Assembly: GCF_000255555.1 (NCBI RefSeq)
Contig: NZ_AGRW01000049.1
Location: 94,797-158,796 of the forward strand
DNA from: Treponema saccharophilum DSM 2985
GTDB lineage: Bacteria > Spirochaetota > Spirochaetia > Treponematales > Treponemataceae
Length of the DNA: 64,000 nucleotides
Direction of reading: 5' to 3'
Shown here: piece after piece, positions 59,308 to 64,000 of the stretch
How positions within the stretch are numbered: the first letter of the stretch is position 1
How the letters are laid out: each line of letters opens with the position of its first letter
Position numbers and translations under genes: made by a program
The notes under the pieces: generated by a model
Told to the model about the DNA's origin: nothing
What the model saw: the letters and a program-made list of their open reading frames with translations, nothing else
Database searches by the model: none

Positions 59308-60963
59308 ATGAGAAGGACGACCTTAATCGCTCCGGCTGTTCTTGCGCTCGCGTTCTCGTGCGCGACGACAAAACCCGAGCAGACGGCGGAAAAAAAAGCC
59401 GAAATCGTGACGGAGGAGGAATTCATCCCGAAAAAAGACGCGGTGGCGGAAGAGGAGCAGATTCCCGCGCCCGATGAGGAATTCGTCGAGATGGAATTCG
59501 TCCCGGAAACGAGCAGCCTCAAGAAAATCGACATGACGAAATGGCTTCTGAACGAGGAAGACGGCGTTTTCTTCCAGACGGGAATTCCGTATTGCGCGAA
59601 CGCAGCCGACACGCACCACGAGCAGCTCGCCGTTTTCGTGCCGCGCGCGCTTTTCGACGCGAAGGCGAACGGCGACGGAACGTACACGGCAAAAGCGTGC
59701 GGGAACGGCGCGCCGTTCGCGATGAAAATCGACACGCCGTCGTTCCTCGCGATGAAACCCGCGCAATCGTATTCCAGGGAGGCGGCATCAATCGCAAAAT
59801 CGGGGCTGATTGCAGTCCTTGCAGGCGCGCGCGGGAAAGGGACGGGCGTCGGCGCGGCTGTCGCTGACTTCAAGGCGGCAATCCGCTTCATCAGGCTCAA
59901 CGCGGATATTCTCCCGCCGGAAAAAGGGTTCTTCGTCTACGGAAGCGACGCGGGCGGCGCGATTGCGTGCGTCATCGGCGCGTCGGGCGACTCCGCGCTC
60001 TACTCGTCGCTGCTCGACGAGATTGGCGCCGCGGAAACGACGGATGCCGTCGACGGCGTTTTCGCGACGGAACCGAGGACGGCGCTCCCCCTCTCCGACG
60101 CGGCATTCGAATGGAGCGCGGGACATGCCCGCGAATTTTCGGGCGGGGACGCGGAGGAAGAGAGGCTGAAGTCGGAGAATCTCGCCCGGTCGTTCGCGGA
60201 GAAAATCAATTCGCTCAGTCTTGCCGGCGACGACGGGAACGCGCTGACGCTCGACGAAAGCGGCGGCGGTCCCTACGCCGATTTCTACCGGAAGGAACTT
60301 ACGCGCTCGCTGAACGAATTCCTCGCCGCCGGTCCGTTCCCCAGGAAGACGGGGCTTTTCGCGACGCACATCGCAGAAATCGAGAACCCGCAGGGAGAAT
60401 CCGCGACGGAGGGGATGTTTGCCGGAAGAAAGCCGCGCAAACCGAAAAGCGCCATCCCGAACATCGCGGAGGAGCGGCTGTTCAGGGAGATGACGGAAAA
60501 AAGGCAGCGCGAGCTTTCGGGGATACACGACACGCCCTACGACTACATCGAGTCGCTGAACGCGCTCTCCCTCTCAAAAGGCGGCGGGCGCTGGGTGGAA
60601 TACGACGGCGCGGAAGGCATTGCGGAGATTACCGACTGGAAAGCGTTCGCGAAGCTGTTCCAGAAACCGCTCAGGAAAATAGGCGCGGCAGCGTCCGACG
60701 AGGGAAATTTCTCGCTTCTTTCGGAAATGTACGACCCGATGTATTTTCTCTGCGAGAAAAGCGGGAAAGCCGCATCGTCGTGGCGCATACGGGGAACGGC
60801 CGCCCGCGGGGACAAACCGCTCACGGCGGAGATGAACCTCGCGCAGCTGCTCAAGAACAACGGGCTTCGCGTCGATTTCTCGCTTTTCTGGAACGATTCC
60901 GCCGCGGATGGCGTACAAGGCGAGGACGAGCAAGCCGCCGCGTGGATTTCCGCGCAGGAATGA
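59308..60963 (+). CDS. tannase-like lipoprotein, catalytic residues replaced
   Basis: The 551-residue product has a lipoprotein signal (lipobox AFSC, Cys18), an acidic spacer, and then an alpha/beta-hydrolase of the bacterial (subtype B) tannase group: DAGGAIACVIGASGDSALY, SLLDEIGAAETTDAVDGVFA and, at the C-terminus, SWRIRGTAARGDKPLTAEMN (each as in the family). The nucleophile Ser of GTSAGGA is Asp214 here (YGSDAGGA), and the C-terminal WNRPHSGDYD, which carries the catalytic His, reads WNDSAADGV. So it may be inactive, or use a different mechanism. GGAG is six bases before the ATG. It follows the M18 gene closely and may share its transcript. Confidence 0.8.
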   Translation: MRRTTLIAPAVLALAFSCATTKPEQTAEKKAEIVTEEEFIPKKDAVAEEEQIPAPDEEFVEMEFVPETSSLKKIDMTKWLLNEEDGVFFQTGIPYCANAADTHHEQLAVFVPRALFDAKANGDGTYTAKACGNGAPFAMKIDTPSFLAMKPAQSYSREAASIAKSGLIAVLAGARGKGTGVGAAVADFKAAIRFIRLNADILPPEKGFFVYGSDAGGAIACVIGASGDSALYSSLLDEIGAAETTDAVDGVFATEPRTALPLSDAAFEWSAGHAREFSGGDAEEERLKSENLARSFAEKINSLSLAGDDGNALTLDESGGGPYADFYRKELTRSLNEFLAAGPFPRKTGLFATHIAEIENPQGESATEGMFAGRKPRKPKSAIPNIAEERLFREMTEKRQRELSGIHDTPYDYIESLNALSLSKGGGRWVEYDGAEGIAEITDWKAFAKLFQKPLRKIGAAASDEGNFSLLSEMYDPMYFLCEKSGKAASSWRIRGTAARGDKPLTAEMNLAQLLKNNGLRVDFSLFWNDSAADGVQGEDEQAAAWISAQE

Positions 60964-61005
60964 GCCGCAGCCCGTTTCCGACCGCTCGCACCGCCCCAAT
61001 CAATG

Positions 61006-61014
61006 TGGTATACT
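61006..61014 (+). promoter_or_regulatory. pgi extended -10 box
   Basis: TG-G-TATACT at 61006-61014, about 32 bases before the ATG. No good -35 is seen, which an extended -10 can tolerate. Confidence 0.45.
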
Positions 61015-61045
61015 CTCGGAACTAAAAACATAAAGGAGAAACGAA

Positions 61046-62632
61046 ATGGCAATTTCCTGGGAAAATCTTGACACGCTCGCGTCGTTCAAGAAGCTTCAGT
61101 CGCTCAAAGGCGCAGTCTCGGTGGCTAAGGAGCTTTCCGGCGAGAAGGCGGCGGAGAGAGTCGCATCATGCTCGGTGCCGATGGCGGCGGGGCTCGTCTA
61201 CAACTACGCAGCCAAACAGGTTGACGAGAAAATCCTCGGCGTCCTGGCAGAGCTTTCACAAGAGGCTCAGCTTGTCGAGAAATTCGAGGAGCTTTACAAC
61301 GGCGCTGTAGTCAACACAGGAGAGAAGAGGCTCGTCCTCCACCAGCTCACGCGCGGGCAGCTCGGAAAGGACGTCACGGCTGACGGAGTAAACAAGCGCG
61401 AATTCTACATCAACGAGCAGAAGAGAATAGCCGAATTCGCGGACAAGGTTCACGACGGACGCATCGCAAACGCTGCCGGTGAGAAATTCACCACGGTCGT
61501 CCAGATTGGAATCGGCGGAAGCGACCTCGGGCCGCGCGCCATGTATCTTGCGCTCGAGAACTGGGCAAAAGCGGAGGGTACGTTCAAGATGGAGGCGAAA
61601 TTCATCTCCAACGTCGACCCGGATGACGCCGCGAGCGTCCTCAAATCGCTCGACCTCGCGCACTCGCTCTTCATACTCGTCTCAAAAAGCGGAACGACGC
61701 TCGAGACACTCACTAACGAGTCCTTCGTCAAGGACGCGCTCAAGAAAGCAGGGCTCAACCCCGCGAAGCACATGATTGCCGTCACGAGCGAGACTTCCCC
61801 GCTCGCGCACAACCCCGACTACCTCGCCGCATTCTACATGGACGACTACATCGGCGGACGCTACTCATCGACAAGCGGCGTCGGCGGAGCGGTGCTGTCG
61901 CTCGCGTTCGGGCCGAACGTCTTCGCCGAATTCCTCGACGGAGCCGCCGCGATGGACAAGACCGCGACGAACAAGGACATCCTCAAGAACCCGTCGCTCC
62001 TCGACGCGCTCATCGGAATCTACGAAAGGAACGTGCAGGAATATCCGTCAACGGCGGTGCTTCCCTACTCGCAGGCTTTGTCGCGCTTCCCCGCGCATCT
62101 CCAGCAGCTCGACATGGAGTCGAACGGAAAGAGCGTGAACAGGTTCGGCAAGCCGGTCAGCTACGTCACGGGCCCCGTCATTTTCGGCGAGCCGGGAACG
62201 AACGGCCAGCACTCGTTCTACCAGCTGCTCCATCAGGGAACGAACATCATCCCGCTCCAGTTCATCGCGTTCAAGGAGAACCAGACGGGAACTGACGTCG
62301 TCATCGAGGACTCGACGAGCCAGAAGAAGCTCTGCGCAAACGTCGTCGCGCAGATTATGGCGTTCGCGTGCGGAAAGAAGGACGACGACCCGAACAAGTC
62401 GTTTGCAGGAGAGCGCCCGTCAAGCATCATCTACGGCGACAGGCTCACCCCGAAAGTGCTCGGCGCGCTCCTCGCCCATTTCGAGAACAAGGTCATGTTC
62501 CAGGGATTCGCGTGGAACATCAACAGCTTCGACCAGGAGGGCGTCCAGCTCGGAAAGAAGCTCGCGAAAAAGGTTCTCGCGCACGATACGGACGGGGCGC
62601 TCAAGGCGTACTCCGACCTCCTCAACATATAA
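61046..62632 (+). CDS. pgi: glucose-6-phosphate isomerase
   Basis: Pgi interconverts glucose 6-phosphate and fructose 6-phosphate in glycolysis. The 528-residue protein has IGIGGSDLGPRAMYLAL, the phosphate loop SKSGTTLETL, GGRYSSTSGVGG, the catalytic Glu and His in MESNGKSVN and GTNGQHSFYQLLHQG, and the C-terminal NSFDQEGVQLGK with its catalytic Lys. AAGGAG is seven bases before the ATG. It has an extended -10 promoter and ends at a strong terminator shared with tatD. Confidence 0.97.
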   Translation: MAISWENLDTLASFKKLQSLKGAVSVAKELSGEKAAERVASCSVPMAAGLVYNYAAKQVDEKILGVLAELSQEAQLVEKFEELYNGAVVNTGEKRLVLHQLTRGQLGKDVTADGVNKREFYINEQKRIAEFADKVHDGRIANAAGEKFTTVVQIGIGGSDLGPRAMYLALENWAKAEGTFKMEAKFISNVDPDDAASVLKSLDLAHSLFILVSKSGTTLETLTNESFVKDALKKAGLNPAKHMIAVTSETSPLAHNPDYLAAFYMDDYIGGRYSSTSGVGGAVLSLAFGPNVFAEFLDGAAAMDKTATNKDILKNPSLLDALIGIYERNVQEYPSTAVLPYSQALSRFPAHLQQLDMESNGKSVNRFGKPVSYVTGPVIFGEPGTNGQHSFYQLLHQGTNIIPLQFIAFKENQTGTDVVIEDSTSQKKLCANVVAQIMAFACGKKDDDPNKSFAGERPSSIIYGDRLTPKVLGALLAHFENKVMFQGFAWNINSFDQEGVQLGKKLAKKVLAHDTDGALKAYSDLLNI

Positions 62633-62652
62633 TCGCGTGACCGCATAAAAAC

Positions 62653-62698
62653 GCCCCCGGATTTCTGAAGCGCGCTTCGTTTTCCGGGGGCATTTTTT
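62653..62698. terminator. bidirectional terminator between pgi and tatD
   Basis: GCCCCCGGA (62653-62661) pairs with TCCGGGGGC (62683-62691), A-run before and T-run after. Confidence 0.92.
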
Positions 62699-62710
62699 TG
62701 CGTGGACGGC

Positions 62711-63583
62711 TCAAAGGCGGAAGAGCTTCGAGATGTTCCCGTCAACGGTCGCGCTCAAGGCGGACGGGGTTACGGAACGCGCGCTCGCGACAAAATTGTA
62801 GACGTACTCGACGAGAATCGGCGTGTTCACCTGACCGCGGAACGGGACGGGCGCGAGATACGGGGAATCGGTCTCAATCAGAATCCTGTCGTCGGGAACG
62901 AAACGCAAAAGCGCCGCCATCTCCTCGATGCGGGATTTTTTTGCATACGTCACGGCGCCCCCGAACGCGATGTGGTAGCCCAAATCGAGGAAGACGCGCG
63001 CCTCGTCAATCCCATACGAGTAGCAGTGGATAATCCCGCGGTGGCTGTCCATGTTCCGAAGCGCGCTGACGGTTCCGTCGAACGCCTCGCGGGAATGGAC
63101 TATTACCGGAAGGTCGAGACTGCTCGCAAGCTGGAGCTGCATCTCGAAAAGCTCCTCCTCCCCGCGAAGCATCTCGGAATCGAAATCGTCCGCGCTCCGT
63201 CCGTCCGCCCCGGCCGGATTCCAATGATGGTCGAGCCCGCATTCGCCGATTGCGACGAGCCTCTTCCCGTCGGCCGCGGAGAATTTCGCTATCTTGTCCT
63301 CAAGGATTCCCATCCTCTCATGCCGTGCGGAAATCTCCTCCACGGACGGCCAAATCCCCGCGGAGAATTTCACAAGCGCGCGGACGCGTTCCCGCTCCCC
63401 ATCAGAAAGGGCGGATGCCGCCTCCTCCACGAAATTCAGCCGTTCTATGAGGTCGTCCGCCTCCGTCCCGATATCAAGCGCGAAGAACGTCTCCCGCGCG
63501 CACAGCCCGGAAAGAATCGCCGCACCGTCAAGAGCGCGGTCGCGCACCAAATGCCTGAAATGAAAATGCGTATCTGAAAACAT
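62711..63583 (-). CDS. tatD: TatD-family metal-dependent DNase
   Basis: A 290-residue TIM-barrel hydrolase acting on DNA ends or D-aminoacyl-tRNA in known members. It has the metal ligands SDTHFH, IGECGLDHHW, PVIVHSREA, GIIHCYSY and ETDSPYLAPVP. The ATG at 63583 comes six bases after TATTAT and no ribosome-binding site is visible, so it may be leaderless. Its promoter region runs straight into the tandem repeat cluster that begins 20 bases upstream, so any -35 element would lie at the repeat edge. Confidence 0.93.
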   Translation of the reverse strand: MFSDTHFHFRHLVRDRALDGAAILSGLCARETFFALDIGTEADDLIERLNFVEEAASALSDGERERVRALVKFSAGIWPSVEEISARHERMGILEDKIAKFSAADGKRLVAIGECGLDHHWNPAGADGRSADDFDSEMLRGEEELFEMQLQLASSLDLPVIVHSREAFDGTVSALRNMDSHRGIIHCYSYGIDEARVFLDLGYHIAFGGAVTYAKKSRIEEMAALLRFVPDDRILIETDSPYLAPVPFRGQVNTPILVEYVYNFVASARSVTPSALSATVDGNISKLFRL

Positions 63584-63602
63584 CCGTCCATAATATCAGC
63601 GA

Positions 63603-64000
63603 TTGCAAATCTTTTCCCGTTCCAAGTTCGGCTTCGTCGGAGCAATCGCTCAGCCGGCACGCGCGGCGTGCCTCCGTGCCCACGAGGGCGGGGAAATTGC
63701 AAATCTTTTCCCGTTCTCGATTGCAAATCTTTTCCCGTTCTCAGATTGGCTTCTTTGGAGCAATCGCTCGACCGGCACGAAAACGTGCCTCCGTGCCCGA
63801 CAGGCGGGGAAATTGCAAATCTTTTCCCGTTCTTAGATTGGCTTCGTTGGAGCAATCGTTCGACCGGCACGAAAACGTGCCTCCGTGCCCGGCGGGCGGG
63901 GAAATTGCAAATCTTTTCCCGTTCTTAGTTCGGCTTCTTTGGGGCAATCGTTCGACCGGCACGAAAACGTGCCTCCGTGACCACGGGGCGGGGAAATTGC
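63603..64000 (+). repeat. dispersed tandem repeat family, cluster 3 (four copies and a fragment)
   Basis: The block TTGCAAATCTTTTCCCGTTC begins at 63603, 63697 (a 24-base fragment), 63721, 63813 and 63905; whole units are 92-94 bases, and a further copy starts at the window edge. Each unit has AGTTCGGC or AGATTGGC, GGAGCAATCG, and a hairpin GGCACG-AAAA-CGTGCC (GGCACGC-GCG-GCGTGCC in the first copy), then GCGGGGAAATTGC. The order of blocks is that of the clusters at 20.5 and, inverted, 15.4 kb. A frame shift at every 92-base step rules out a repeat protein. Confidence 0.95.

Noticed and set aside
61046..63583. Operon of pgi and tatD
   Set aside because: They converge and are separated by a bidirectional terminator.
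63603..64000. Open frames of 60-90 codons on both strands through the tandem repeats, as a possible repeat protein
   Set aside because: The 92-base unit is not a multiple of three, so each copy is read in a different frame; no ribosome-binding site.

Overview
This window looks like chromosome from a host-associated Treponema (spirochete) of the rumen or gut type. The signs are an adjacent cheA plus CheW/CheR-like gene, LL-diaminopimelate aminotransferase, many outer-membrane barrel and lipoprotein genes, HD-GYP and GGDEF proteins, and a dimeric-type isocitrate dehydrogenase. Most of the window is GC-rich with long false ORFs on the opposite strand. A stretch from about 37.9 to 44.7 kb is clearly AT-rich and behaves like an acquired island. 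The species call is inference. I see no rRNA or tRNA gene and no CRISPR array.

Layout. 0-3.4 kb: chemotaxis core (CheW with a CheR-like tail, CheA). 3.5-11.1 kb: an outer-membrane protein, dapL, proC, a two-component pair, icd and a 75-residue protein. 11.2-20.5 kb: an HD-GYP protein, parE, a yfiH operon, an aldo/keto reductase and leuB. 20.9-29.1 kb: an envelope block (lipoprotein, CsgG-like/coiled-coil/barrel protein, SPFH protein, patatin, barrel protein) ending at a lipid kinase. 29.1-32.4 kb: thiamine genes, with thiE divergent from a TPP riboswitch that controls thiD-thiC. 32.4-37.5 kb: a GGDEF protein, a NERD protein, a CBS-containing pyrophosphatase and argD. 37.6-44.9 kb: the AT-rich island with a PIN/RHH toxin-antitoxin pair, a divergent XRE/small-membrane-protein locus, a wrecked antitoxin-PIN-IS256 composite and a 1235-residue SF1 helicase. 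44.9-50.7 kb: an AAA-ATPase/nuclease, argB, argJ and a pseudouridine synthase. 50.8-57.2 kb: a CAP lipoprotein, a chemoreceptor operon with its own binding protein, and gltX. 57.4-64 kb: a small secreted protein, M18 peptidase, a tannase-like pseudo-enzyme, pgi and tatD.

Three observations stand out. First, one repeat family occurs as tandem clusters at 15.4, 20.5 and 63.6 kb; its 5' part is conserved and its central hairpin changes sequence while keeping its pairing. Second, eleven genes have a -10-like box ending only 6-8 bases before the ATG and no Shine-Dalgarno sequence, which suggests widespread leaderless transcripts. Third, the AT-rich island has a membrane-anchored XRE regulator facing two tiny membrane proteins and a HicA-like protein, beside the large orphan helicase. 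That neighbourhood is the best candidate for an undescribed system.

All coordinates, motifs and promoter spacings were read by eye. Family names rest on motif recognition, not on a database search.
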